In this document: positions 45,782 through 55,724 of the stretch, one piece after another
Numbering within the stretch: the first letter of the stretch is position 1
Layout of the letters: each line of letters starts with the position of its first letter
Assembly (NCBI GenBank): GCA_029959085.1
Contig: JARWIR010000031.1
Span: 3,100,001-3,164,000, forward strand
Reading direction: 5' to 3'
DNA length: 64,000 nt
From: Nemophila menziesii
Taxonomy: Eukaryota > Streptophyta > Magnoliopsida > Boraginales > Hydrophyllaceae
Translations under genes and position numbers: made by a program
The notes under the pieces: model-generated
Databases searched by the model: none
Seen by the model: only the letters and a program-made list of their open reading frames with translations
What the model was told of the DNA's origin: nothing

Positions 45782-46985
45782 CTATTGCCTCGCATCATTG
45801 ACATCAATGGTTGGATTTGCTGGACCTTTCGTTAATTGCTCGAGGAGTTTCATGATGTGCACTTGATTAGCGTTAATTTGTGCCACATCATTGACTAAGG
45901 AAGTTTGAGCTGCTTCGAATTTCGTTAAACGCTCCTCCATCTTCTCTTGCCAATTTTGCTCCTTTTCTTCTTTCGAGACTTGCGTAGAACCCGCTCTTCG
46001 AAAGATATCCTTGATCCAAACATTATCAATATAACTCGTCTTAAACTCGAGTTTCCCTTCTTCACCAACGTTACATTCGCTTTTCGCACAAGACACGTGA
46101 TCATAGTAGGAAATTTAACATTATAAACTGATTTAGGAGAGACCGAAAATCGTATCACCTCCTCATAGATCAACTGTGCCACATCAACTTCTTCTCCTCT
46201 CAAAATACAGTCCAACAGTAGAGCGTACTTCATAGTCACATCCAAAGTTCGTGTGTTCCAAAGATATTAGGGACAAGGAAATTGTGCCAAATTCTAGCAT
46301 CCGATTGAAGATATTTGTAAGGCCAAGGTGCCTTCAATTCCCCCTTATGTGATTGCACTTTCTCCTTGTCTAAAACATGCTCAAAAAGTAATTCCTCATC
46401 AAATATTTTTCGTTTAGCAACCGCTTCTTCAAATTTGCAAAAACCTTTCAATTTCTTAAACTTGAAGTGGTTTCTAATCTCCTCAACTGTGAAAGGAACT
46501 AGCTTTCCTCTAATCGGAACACAACCTTTACTATCTCGGCTAAAGAGGCCTAAATAGAATTCCAAAACTAACTCATGACATAATTCAGAACGTCTTACCA
46601 TGAACGTAGACCAACCCAGTTTCTCACCAAGCTCCAAGAATCTTTTGTATTCTCTTGTACCAACTTCTTCCTTGAATACTTTCTCATAAGAAAAAGGTAG
46701 TTCTTTCAGTTGTTTCTCTGCAGAAGTCTTCAGGGCCCTTGAAGTTTCCTCTTTCTCTTTGGGTGCAAGACCTTGTGGCGGTTGTGTTTTCTCCTTTGCA
46801 TAAAAGTAAAGCTTTTTACCATTACGATCAAACAAAGGTATTCCACTCTTCTCAACATTATCTTTACCCTTTGATTTAGAACTAGAACCTTTGTCAATTG
46901 ATTTCTTCTTGATTAAATCCAATCCCTTGTTACTCTTCACCTCCCTCTTGTTAGCTAAAATTGTTGTTCTATTTGTCATCTTCAA
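45782..46985 (-). pseudogene. Element H second ORF (Athila ORF1 / putative plant transposon protein type)
   Basis: The most complete copy. ATG 46985 opens 249 residues: a Lys/Ser-rich N-terminus (about 1-60), then LKELPFSYEKVFKEEVG, FLELGEKLGWSTFMVRRSE, LVLEFYLGLFSRDSKGCVP, IRGKLVPFTVEEIRNHFKF, HVLDKEKVQSHKGELKAPW and YLQSDARIWHNFLVPN. A one-base deletion near 46250 shifts to the frame reading DVTMKYALLLDCILRGEEV, AQLIYEEVIRFSVSP and FPTMITCLVRKANV. A second shift near 46090 leads to the C-terminus (45782-46096) with coiled coil RLTKFEAAQTSLVNDVAQIN, ending DARQ. About 400 residues in all. I see no signal peptide or membrane segment, so it is not an obvious envelope protein despite its env-like position. 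Conserved in A and B, reduced in C and D. Role unknown. Confidence 0.75.
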
Positions 46986-47419
46986 TTAACCCCCAACTCA
47001 AAGCTTTAGCAACCCTTGAAATTTGAACTTGTGAATTTTTTATTGAACAAGCTTGATTTGGCCTAGGATAGGTGAATTGATGATGAATCTCTATGTGGGT
47101 GAGGTGGATTTGTAATGGGTTGGCTTGGATTTAAGAAATTGTAGGATGAATTTTGAAAATTTGGCTCTTTGATTATTCAATTTGAATGGATTTGGTGAGG
47201 ATTGGGTGTTTGATTCTCTCTTGTAATGATGTGGATAGAAGATTTGATGTGTTTTTCTTGATGATTGGGTAGTGTTTTGGTGATTGGGGAAGGTTTTGAT
47301 GAGCTTCAATGGAGTTGGGAGAGTTTTGGAGAAGAGAAAGAGGCTTAAGGTTTATGAAATTCGGATTAATGAGCATTATACCTCTTTATAACCTTGAACC
47401 CGTAACTTTCTCTCTCCAA
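46986..47419 (-). other. Element H spacer before the second ORF
   Basis: Minus strand AC-rich leader matching A and B. Minus-strand ORFs 47091-47376 are low-complexity Ser/Asn/Pro/Thr-rich products of this composition and are not taken as genes. Confidence 0.5.
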
Positions 47420-47800
47420 CAGCGCGGCGCAGACCATTCCTGCGGACCATGGGTGTACCGCGGGGTACACCGCAGCATCTGATGCTCGAAAATTTTGACC
47501 TTCTGGATGATACACGTGGTAGGACCCCGTGGTACGCGTTTTTGCCCTGCGGACCATGGCGCGGACTAGGGGGTATACCGCAGGGGTACCCCGCGCCTTC
47601 TTCGTCAAAATACCCGTGGACCTACCCCGTGGAACGGGTTTTACCCGTGCGGTGCATGGCACGGAGCAGGGGGGGTAGTCCGCGGGGTCAAAATTTCTCG
47701 GTTCTGGATAAGACCCGCGGCTCCACCCCGTGGTACGGGATTTTGCCTCTGCGGTGCACCGCGGCTGAGGTGCGGTATACCGCACTGATGGTGCATCCTT
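47420..47800 (-). repeat. Element H GC-rich palindrome island
   Basis: The strongest copy: GCGGTGCACCGC (47751-47762) and GTGCGGTATACCGCAC (47770-47785) are perfect. GTGTACCGCGGGGTACAC, GCGGACCATGG.. and CCCCGTGG..CCCCGTGG units repeat between. Much GC-richer than anything else in the window. ORFs on both strands (47366-47875) follow from the composition. Confidence 0.75.
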
Positions 47801-47954
47801 TCCAGCGAATTTTGTTTCTTCCCTAACTCGTTTTCTCCAATTCCTACACACCAAAAACACTAATACCTTCCTCAAATATGCATTATCAACTAAAAATAAC
47901 TAAAATAAACATAAACTAAAAACGTAAAAGACATAAAAGCATAAAAAATTGCTT

Positions 47955-48002
47955 GTTGTCTCCCATACAACACTTTTGTTTAACGTCTTTCAAAGTTAGA
48001 CG
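47955..48002 (-). other. Paired hairpins after the element H integrase tail
   Basis: Minus strand: CGTCTAACTTTGAAAGACG (47984-48002), then GTTGTATGGGAGACAAC (47955-47971), starting about a dozen bases after the gag-pol stop. Confidence 0.75.
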
Positions 48003-48013
48003 AGTTACCTCTG

Positions 48014-49510
48014 TCAAGATTTGCGAATATAGCCTCCCCAACAACGAGTTAGGCTATGAAAGTCAACTAATCTGCGCTTGACCCTAGTTTTGGGTCGAAT
48101 TTCTATCACCTTGGCTGAAACAACCTTAGTGACAATGAATGGTCCCATCCACGAATCTTTGAAACTTCGTGGCCTATTCTCGCGTTTGTGAGCTTTCCAT
48201 AGAACTTCATGGCCAACCCCAAACTCAATGTTTGGCTCAGTATCCACAGGTTTTAAGTGGATCTTTTCAGGAGGGACTTTGTGATGTGAAAGGCTGTGGA
48301 TGACAGGAACGGTGGGATCTAACTTCCTTGGTTTCTTACCCAAGACATAGAAAGTCTCAGATACATTCTTTGCATGAAGGTTAATGGTCCCTTCTTGGAA
48401 GTTGATGACACTTTGACTTGTGTCCATGAAGGGCCGTCCAAGTATGATTGGGACCTGCTTATCTGCATCAAACACAAGAATAACAAAGTCAGTAGGGATG
48501 GAGATATTACCTGCACGAACTAGGACGTCCTCCACTGTTCCCCATGTCCTTTTAACTGAGTTGTCAGCGAACTGCAACTTCACTGGAGTTTTCTCTGATT
48601 TCTGAAGTCCAAGTCTCTCGAACACGGACTTAGGCATAAGATTCACACCAGAACCCACATCGTACATCGCTTTCACCTTGAGCATACCATGTAGTTGAAT
48701 AGGAAGGTTGAAACTTCCCGGATCTTTAAGCTTTGTTGGTAGCTCTCTTTCGCTTCTTCTTGAAACCCTCAGGTTCTCTCTCGGGATCTCTACACTCGCC
48801 TCTTTTTTAGGAATAACTTGCGTAAACACTTGTTGCGGTGTAAGTCCTTTCTTTGTAATCTCAAGCATTTGGGCGTTGATATTTTCAGGTTGATACGCCT
48901 CTACAAATGTCTTGAGTATAGTGTCATCTTTAGGATTTGTATCAGGAATAGTTGATGACACTGGTTGAATAATAGGTGGTGATTCCACCTTCTCTTCTTC
49001 TTTCTCTTCATGCACAGCAGGTGCAACTTCATCTTTTGATTCCTCCTTTGAGGCTTCTTCCTCTTTCTCTTTAGCCAGCTCAGCTTTATAATCCATTACC
49101 GATCGAATCTCCTCTTGCATCTTCCTCAAAAGTTGTATAAATTCGGCTTTCTCTTGATCGTCCTCCACATAAACCTTAGAACAGTCAGATTCCACGGGGC
49201 TAGACTTGGTTGGTTCTTCTTTGGTACTCGGAACTTCCACGGCACTAACGGAAGCATGCGGTACTTCCATCTGTTCTTCTTCAATTTCAAGGCAAATAGC
49301 CTTGCAAACTTCGAACCCAACATTGTTTTCACCTCCTTCGGTTGCCTTTACTTCCTTTTGTTCTATTAAATTTGTTAAAACTTTGTTTAACTGTTCTACT
49401 TGAGTACCTAACATCTGAAGTATGGCATCTTGTCCTCGGACCTTCTCTTCTTGAGCGTTCATAGTCGTAGTCAAACGGTCTAGAGCTTGTGCTATTTGTT
49501 GATTGTCCAT
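48014..49510 (-). CDS. Element H protease-integrase tail protein (498-residue ORF)
   Basis: Longest intact ORF in the window. Residues 1-50: helical, Gln-rich (ALDRLTTTMNAQEEK). 50-200: acidic/Lys-rich linker with repeated KEKEEEASKEE. 200-245: YQPENINAQMLEITKKGLTP. About 250-385: aspartic protease with LPTKLKDPGSFNLPIQLHG, active-site DVGSG (AMYDVGSGVNLMPKSVF), QFADNSV, VEDVLVRAGN, IPTDFVILVFDADKQVPIIL and GRPFMDTSQS. About 425-498: integrase SH3-like C-terminal domain with FGVGHEVLWKAHKRENRPRS, SWMGPFIVTKVVSAKVIEI and HSLTRCWGGYIRKS. Between the two domains lie only about 40 residues, where a normal Pol has about 1000 residues of reverse transcriptase, RNase H and integrase core. The frame upstream is Gag, so the protein was probably made as a Gag fusion. 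Possibly still translatable. Confidence 0.85.
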   Translation of the reverse strand: MDNQQIAQALDRLTTTMNAQEEKVRGQDAILQMLGTQVEQLNKVLTNLIEQKEVKATEGGENNVGFEVCKAICLEIEEEQMEVPHASVSAVEVPSTKEEPTKSSPVESDCSKVYVEDDQEKAEFIQLLRKMQEEIRSVMDYKAELAKEKEEEASKEESKDEVAPAVHEEKEEEKVESPPIIQPVSSTIPDTNPKDDTILKTFVEAYQPENINAQMLEITKKGLTPQQVFTQVIPKKEASVEIPRENLRVSRRSERELPTKLKDPGSFNLPIQLHGMLKVKAMYDVGSGVNLMPKSVFERLGLQKSEKTPVKLQFADNSVKRTWGTVEDVLVRAGNISIPTDFVILVFDADKQVPIILGRPFMDTSQSVINFQEGTINLHAKNVSETFYVLGKKPRKLDPTVPVIHSLSHHKVPPEKIHLKPVDTEPNIEFGVGHEVLWKAHKRENRPRSFKDSWMGPFIVTKVVSAKVIEIRPKTRVKRRLVDFHSLTRCWGGYIRKS

Positions 49511-50847
49511 AGATCCTTCTTGAGGATACTGAGGTAAAGCTTTCTGATCTAACGAATCGGTATAGGCATCTTGAACAGGTTGTTGAGGGGAGCAGGTCTA
49601 TTTTGATATTGGTTTTGGTACTGACCTCTCGATTGGAAAGAGTTGTTCTGGGGGCGTGGTTGATAATGACCAGGATTAGCGGCCCCTTGTGGATTTGAAT
49701 ACTGCATACCCGGATGATTTCGGTTACCCCATTGATATCCTCCTCGGTTGGATATAAAGTAAACAGACTGTGGATTTGATTCGCACTCTTCCCATGTATG
49801 ATTATTAACCCCACATTGTTGACAACCTTGTGCTTCTTGTACTACGTTTGCAGCGGCTAAATTCTTTTGCATCTCTAACTTCAGCTCTTTGATTTGATTT
49901 TCTAACGCGGATATTTGAGCTGAGTTCGCAGTTTCTGCATCTAAACGAAGCGTTCCTCGGGTCTTTGCCACAAAAGCTCGCGTTGAAGTCTAACTTCTTT
50001 CTTGTTCCATAATATTCTCTAAAACCTCGGAAGCTTCATTATGGTTCATGGACACAAAATTACCCTTTCCAATGTTATCCACCTTCTCTCTACCTTTATC
50101 ATTAAGTCCTTCATAAAATATAGCAAGTTGTAGAGCGGGTGTATAACCATGGAGAGGACATCTAGCTAATTTTTGTTGAAACCTTGTCCATGACTCTCCT
50201 ACTGTTTCTCCATCTTCTTGGCAAAATCTTGCAAGCTCGGTTCGATCTTTGAGTCTCATGCTTTTCGGATAAAAACGGTTAAAGAACGCGGCTTGAAGTT
50301 CTCTCCAAGAATGAATTGTTCCAGGTGGTTGTCTTTCTAGCCAATCGCTAGCTCTACCGGTCAAGAAGAACGGAAACATGTGACAATACAGTTGCTCGCG
50401 TGTAATGCCAGGAGTAATGTAGGCATCACAAATCTGCATGAACTTCTGAATCGATCTTACCGGATCTTGAATTGCTGTACCAGTGTAGAGTCCAAAACTT
50501 TGAAACTGACTAAGCATATCCGGATCGGGTCTAAATTTGATATTTGGGATCTCTGGTGGGCGGTAACCGATTGGTTGAACATGAAACGGCACATGAAGAC
50601 CAGGGAGATCTTGATGTGCTTGATTCTGTTGATTATTAACGTTATTCTGTCCATTACCTCCTCCTGCTGATATTTGTACACCGTGTCCTCCACCAGGTGG
50701 TGGATCTTGTTGTACGACACCAGGTGGATCTTGTTGACCTTGTACGCCTGTCATAGCTCTTCTTAAGGATCTTTCCTCACGAACTCGTTTGTCGTAAGGT
50801 TTGAAGCTCCTCTCAGGCTCCGATAGAGGAGGCCAAGAATTAAACAC
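49511..50847 (-). pseudogene. Element H Gag, one nonsense and one frameshift
   Basis: ATG 50847 (MFNSWPPLSEPERSF). Gly/Pro/Gln-rich N-terminus, then capsid-like domain FRPDPDMLSQFQSFG, QDPVRSIQKFMQICDAYITP, REQLYCHMFPFFLTGRASDW, FFNRFYPKSMRLKDR, SWTRFQQKLARCPLHGYTP. TAG at 49990-49992 stands where B has a tryptophan codon, so it looks like a G-to-A mutation and not programmed readthrough. The frame resumes (GTLRLDAETANSAQ) with zinc knuckle CQQCGVNNHTWEEC and a Gln/Asn-rich tail to 49549. A single-base shift in the CCCCTCAACAAC run then separates it from the 498-residue ORF. Gag would form the particle; the knuckle would bind element RNA. Confidence 0.85.
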
Positions 50848-50979
50848 TGTGAATCGTGAAAAAGACTAAAGCAAACCACAAGCGTAAATCTGGAAAAACA
50901 AAAACTAAATATTGAAAAATAAAAACTAATTAAAAACTACTACTCGAAATAGATAACCCACACGCTAACGAGACACAAG

Positions 50980-50997
50980 TCCCCGGCAGCGGCGCCA
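50980..50997 (-). other. Primer-binding site of element H
   Basis: Minus-strand TGGCGCCGCTGCCGGGGA, one mismatch from the tRNA-Asp-type sequence; the closest match in the window. Confidence 0.9.
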
Positions 50998-51003
50998 AAA
51001 ACT

Positions 51004-52535
51004 TGGTGTCGCCTAGGGTGTGATAAAACTAAGATAAAATTAAGTCAAGAAACTACGCACTCTCCCCCTAGACAGGCACGGTACTGCAAGTATTACAGGA
51101 CGTATGCAAGTTTTAATGATAAGTTGAGTTCGTTCTCAGGGACTTAAGTGTGTTAATCGCGTGAGTAGAAATAACAAGTAGAAGTAAATAATTAAAAGAC
51201 AGAAAATAAAGAGATTGAATTTAGAAAATAATTAATTAAAACTAAGAAAATAAAAGACAATAAAGTAAAAGATTAAGAATATGAGATGAGAAGTATAGCT
51301 TAGGTTTTGCTAGTATGCACTAATCCTTCTAATTCAATCTATAGATCCAGTTCATAAGGGAGAATATTAGCTCTTGGTATACTTAGTCAGGATTCTAAAT
51401 TCCCAATTTTAAACCTTGAGAGCGACTAAGGGGGCTACGGCACAACCAAGACGTGGTTTCAAATAGGGTTATCAAGCGCTACTAAGGCCCTAAGCAAACA
51501 CTGCAATCATTGGTGATATGGTGATTAAAACAAACCATAATGACTATCTAGTTAGAATCATGTTTTGTCAGAACTAATATCGACACTAGACATTATGTGG
51601 TGGTTCAATAGTTAAACACCCTGTCAAGGAGACCATCTAACTACTATTAAAACAATCCTAAAGTGATCAGTTCTAGGAAAGACATTAAATCAAAACACAT
51701 AAACAAATATTAAGTAAGAAGCTAATATCAAATTAAAACATATAATTCCCAAAGAAACTTAGATAGAAGAATTAGAATTCATAGTTTATACATGATGCAA
51801 AACCCAAGCTATGGGAGGTTTAGTTCATACCTGATGGAAATAAACTAAAAGAAATTACAAAAGTCATCATCTTGCTCTCTACAATAAATTGGAAGAATAA
51901 AACCTTAAGAACTAATTACTATGAGGCAAGGATGATTTTACAAGTGATATAAGGGTGTATTTATAGGCGTTTAGAAGACCTAATTCGTTTTCTTGAGGAA
52001 GAGATAAAGTACTGGACTCCTAGCCCAACTCAAATTCGTATAAAAATAAAGATAAACACTGCTGGACCGTTTTGAGCATATCTTCTTCGTTATTGGTCGG
52101 TTTGAGCTCCATAAGATACCAAAAGAATCGTAACAGAATTATCTTTGTCCCTATGAAAGGAAATTACCAAAATCGGCATATTTCTTTGGGTAAATAGCAC
52201 TTCTTTAGGCATGTGCTGCAGAATTCCAGATTTAGGCAGCTTTTCCTTTTCCATCTTTTTAGCTTTTGTTTCCTTATCTCCAATTACCATGCAAATCTCT
52301 TTCCATAAGTTGTAGTCTTTGACTTAGACTCTAATTAATCTCCATAATTATCGTTAAAGCTACACACTAAAATAAACAATTAAACCTAATATGCTCTAAA
52401 AATATTATTTTACTAAATCAAGACTCAAAATAGGAAAGTGCACTATTTCTCAAGAAAATCGACATTAATGACTTCTAAATCAATAAATATGATGTCTCAT
52501 CCTAACATTAATCTATCACAAATGAGGAGACATCA
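51004..52535 (-). repeat. Element H 5' LTR
   Basis: 1532 bp, TGGTGTCGCC...GAGGAGACATCA in window orientation. Minus-strand TATAAATA at 51958-51965. Terminal hairpin present with one mismatched arm base. Confidence 0.92.
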
Positions 52536-52540
52536 ACGCT

Positions 52541-54060
52541 TATTTAATTGCTTTGCCATTTGAGCTATCAGATTCTCTAACATTTTGAAAGCTGCGATAG
52601 ATTCTTGCTGATCTTGTTACGTTTTTGCTTGCATAGAAATTAGTGCCTGTAAAGTTTGTTGAACATCTAACGCAACTTCTTGAGGTTGAGCAGGTAGAGC
52701 TTTCTGATTCATAATACTGTATAATTTTCTTGAGTAGGTTGACTCTGAGCTTGATTTCCGTAATTGTTTTCCCCTTGGTAGTTGTTCTGGGGTCTTGCTT
52801 CATAGTTATTACCTTTGGGACGCGGTTGATATGCGTATGTCAGTTTGCGGCCCCACTTGTGTTCGAATATTGGAAACCCGGATGAGTTATGTTTAGTTGA
52901 TAACCTTGACCACCTGAATTATAGTTCCCTCGGTTGGAAACAAACATTACGGATTCTGGGTTTCCTTGACAATTCTCCGATTCATGATCTCGTACACCAC
53001 AGTTAGAACATCCATATATTTCCTGTGTAATAGTAACATCTGATCTTCTACCTAAAAACCTTCTTTAACAGCTAAAGTAAGCTGTTTCAATTGTTTCTCA
53101 AGTGTGTTCTTCGATTTATTCTCTAATGAAGAGAATTTCTCATCAATTTGAGCACTACTCTCTTTTTAACTTGTACCTCAGATAGGTTCTCTCACGGTAT
53201 TCCAACCCAACTCATTCTTCACTGTACTATTCAAAATAATTTTAGCATTAGCTGGAGTTACCTGTAAAAATCCACCACCATAAAGTAAGTCTAAATCTTT
53301 CCTTGAGCGTCCTTCAAGACCCTTGTAAAATATCGACATTTGCTGCTCTTCTGAAAGGACATGATCAGGGACTCTTCTCAAACATAGTTGGAATCTTGTC
53401 CAATAATTACCTACGGATTCACCTTGTTCTTGCTCGAAGGATGTCAACTCGATTTGTGTGTTCAGTCTCATATTTATCGGACAATAACGATCAAAGAACA
53501 CTGTTTGTAGTTCATCCCAATTAGTAATTGATCCCGGTTCTTGTGAATTATGCCATACACTCGCTGCGTCTATCAAGAAAAATCTGAAATTTTCAAAATA
53601 CATTTCTTCTCTTGTTACGCCTTGCGTTATATACGCATCACATATTTGCATAAATTTCTGTACTGCACGATTTGGATCTTCTCCCGCCACTCCACAAAAA
53701 TTTGCAAAGTTTTGGAATTGAGCTAATATACCCGGATCTGGTCTATATCTTGGGACATTAATATTTGGAGGACCAACGCCAAGAGCGGGAGCACGGTATG
53801 GAATTTTTTCAAGACCTTATACGAACCATGGGTCATAAAATACTTGAGGTTGAGCTCGTCCTTCAGGTGGGGGAGGAATACCTTGATTCTAATTGCCGGC
53901 ATTACGGATAATAGGATTTCCATCTGCATCCACCTAAGGAGGATCACGATTATCAACATTAGTCATTTCTGCTTCTCTGACTAGTCTTTCTTCTTTCTCT
54001 CTTGCTTCTTTTTTTTTTTTTTTTGTGAAGTCTGACTAATATCTCGGGGTTATCGAGCAT
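52541..54060 (-). pseudogene. Element F gag
   Basis: Minus strand from ATG 54060 (MLDNPEILVRL, followed by a poly-A tract coding lysines). Stops lie in the Pro-rich N-terminus. The capsid-like domain is open at 53178-53690: DPNRAVQKFMQICDAY, TREEMYFENFRFFLIDAASV, FFDRYCPINMRLNTQ, YWTRFQLCLRRVPDH. Zinc knuckle CSNCGVRDHESENC (CX2CX4HX4C, about 52970-53010). Then a Gln/Asn-rich tail with frameshifts to 52541, where H is inserted. Clearly related to but diverged from H's Gag (F-D-R-Y-C-P versus F-N-R-F-Y-P), so F is a separate family. Confidence 0.8.
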
Positions 54061-54171
54061 ACACCAAACCTTTAAAACCTGAGAAGGAAAGAACAAACAA
54101 AAGTGTAAAATTGAAAAATAAAAATAACAATTAAACTACTAAAGGATTACCACCGGGGTCACACGCTACCG

Positions 54172-54189
54172 TCCCCGGCAGTGGCGCGA
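54172..54189 (-). other. Primer-binding site of element F
   Basis: Minus-strand TCGCGCCACTGCCGGGGA, three mismatches from the tRNA-Asp-type site, 6 bases inside the LTR. Confidence 0.75.
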
Positions 54190-54195
54190 TAAACT

Positions 54196-55724
54196 TGGTG
54201 GGTCTTGGGGTGTTATAAAATATTTCAATAAGAGTAGGGGATCCATAGACCGCAAGTGAACGACTGTCCAAGTAATACTCTGATAAATCGGGTTTCATTT
54301 GTAGGGACAGATAGTTATAACACGAGTATTAATCAACTAGTAGAAGTAATTGTAAAATAGAAAAGTAAAATTATAAGATTTTTGTTTGGTTTTGTCTAAG
54401 TACTAAAGACGCAATAAAATAAAATATTAAAATGCTTAACAGAAATAAAATAGAGCAAGTAAAGAAGTAGGGACGCAAGATGAGAAGGGTACTTGAGTTT
54501 GCAAGGGTTTCCCCTAAGTCTCTATAACTAATGCTTCTGTTTAAGGGCTAAACTGGTATTACTGTGTTAGTCGGGACTCTAATATCTCCTACCCCCGTCA
54601 AGGTGGACTTAGGAGCTATCCTACGGTACTATAAACCCCGTCAGGGCGATTATATCTACTTTCGAATGATTAAGTCTCTTACCTCATTGGCTGCATGGTT
54701 AGTCAATCCCGCCAGGGTCATTGACGAATACTATGCGTCTATTACCTAGATCTGTACTTAAACCCCTTGTCAAGGTGATCACTTCTCCACTAAAGTGAAT
54801 AGCCTAATTACTCTAACCTATGTTTGATTCATGACTTCAAAAATAGTAAATAAAATTAAGATAATAGTCAACACAAAATACCAAATTTAAATTAAATACT
54901 TAGATCCCAAAGTCAGAAAACACTTATTAAATAGATTAGGGCTTAATCCATAATTCGATTCTCAAGTACTAAATAATTTAGCTCACGTTCGAATTAAAAA
55001 CTGAAAATGAATAAAGAAAAGACATTATCCTAATTTACAGAAATAAAATAGAAATTTAATTGAGGGGTTGGATTTGGCTATTGATGGAAGAATAAGAATT
55101 CTCTAGCTTTAACTTCCTCTTCTGCTCTGACTTGTGGAACCAAAATGTAATGAGTTGTCAAACGTGTGTAAAAAGAAGGTCAGAAGGCTTATTTATAATA
55201 GAAGATTAGGAATGGCTTTTTACTTAATAATAATAATTTAAATAATAAAAAGCCCAAGTCCATCTTCAATTCACATAACTGCGGTAAAGTTGTTGGTAAA
55301 ACGACAATAATGTTTGCGTCTCAACTCCAAATCACCTGATTCAAGTCACCAATTTTCCTAACTGAAAAACACAGCTTCCTTAATTCAGGAATTAAAATCA
55401 GCATTTAGTAACAGCCTTTCAGATTTTCAGCTCTTTTATAAATTCTTCGGGTAATCTTTTCTTAACGTTGACTCTTCCGCTCGATCTAAGACTTTAATTC
55501 TCACATCTCCTCCTTATCTTACTACTTCCTAGCATCCATGTACCTAAGAACTTTGCACTAAAAACAGATAAATTAACGCACAAAAGCTCTAAAAATGATC
55601 AAGATTCCAAAGAGACAAAATGCAATATAACAATATAAGCACAAAAGTCTATCAAATAAGTTTAATATTAACCTAAAATGATGTCTCCTAAGGGAATTTA
55701 TTTAGAATAAAATGGGAGACATCA
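54196..55724 (-). repeat. Element F 5' LTR
   Basis: 1529 bp, TGGTGGGTCT...GGAGACATCA in window orientation, intact 46-base hairpin (55679-55724). It marks the right edge of the retroelement block. The duplication partner of the flanking GTCAC is lost with F's other end. Confidence 0.88.

Larger units (their letters stand above)
42686..52535 (-). mobile_element. Element H: best-preserved non-autonomous element of the lineage
   Basis: 9850 bp with perfect ACGCT duplications (42681-42685 and 52536-52540). LTRs 42686-44211 (1526 bp) and 51004-52535 (1532 bp) are very similar, with a handful of differences in the first 200 bp. The interior holds all parts of the shared layout. The gag-protease-integrase tail reading region needs only one nonsense and one frameshift change to be open. 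No reverse transcriptase, RNase H or integrase core in 6.8 kb of interior. Confidence 0.93.
40166..55724 (-). mobile_element. Element F: decayed Athila-like LTR retrotransposon, 3' end deleted
   Basis: Minus-strand element. 5' LTR 54196-55724, primer-binding site 54172-54189, gag 52541-54060, protease region 42256-42685 and 40178-40694. Split by H (42686-52535) and a solo LTR (40695-42250). Everything downstream of the protease is gone, fused to A's 3' LTR. Whether F ever had reverse transcriptase cannot be judged. Confidence 0.8.

Noticed and set aside
45782..46985. Envelope protein in the env-like position
   Set aside because: No signal peptide, membrane segment or cysteine pattern. The sequence fits the Athila ORF1 / putative plant transposon protein type instead.
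47449..47826. 125-residue plus-strand and 169-residue minus-strand ORFs in element H
   Set aside because: Both lie on the GC-rich island, overlap each other and lack conserved counterparts in A, B, C or D.
49990..49992. Programmed readthrough stop between Gag and the rest of Gag-Pol in H
   Set aside because: The amber codon replaces a tryptophan codon seen in B at the same place, lacks a known readthrough context, and does not lie at a gag/pol boundary.
6094..54060. Reverse transcriptase, RNase H or integrase core
   Set aside because: Looked for YVDD-type, HHCC and DDE contexts between protease and integrase tail in A, B, D and H and in all long ORFs; none seen.
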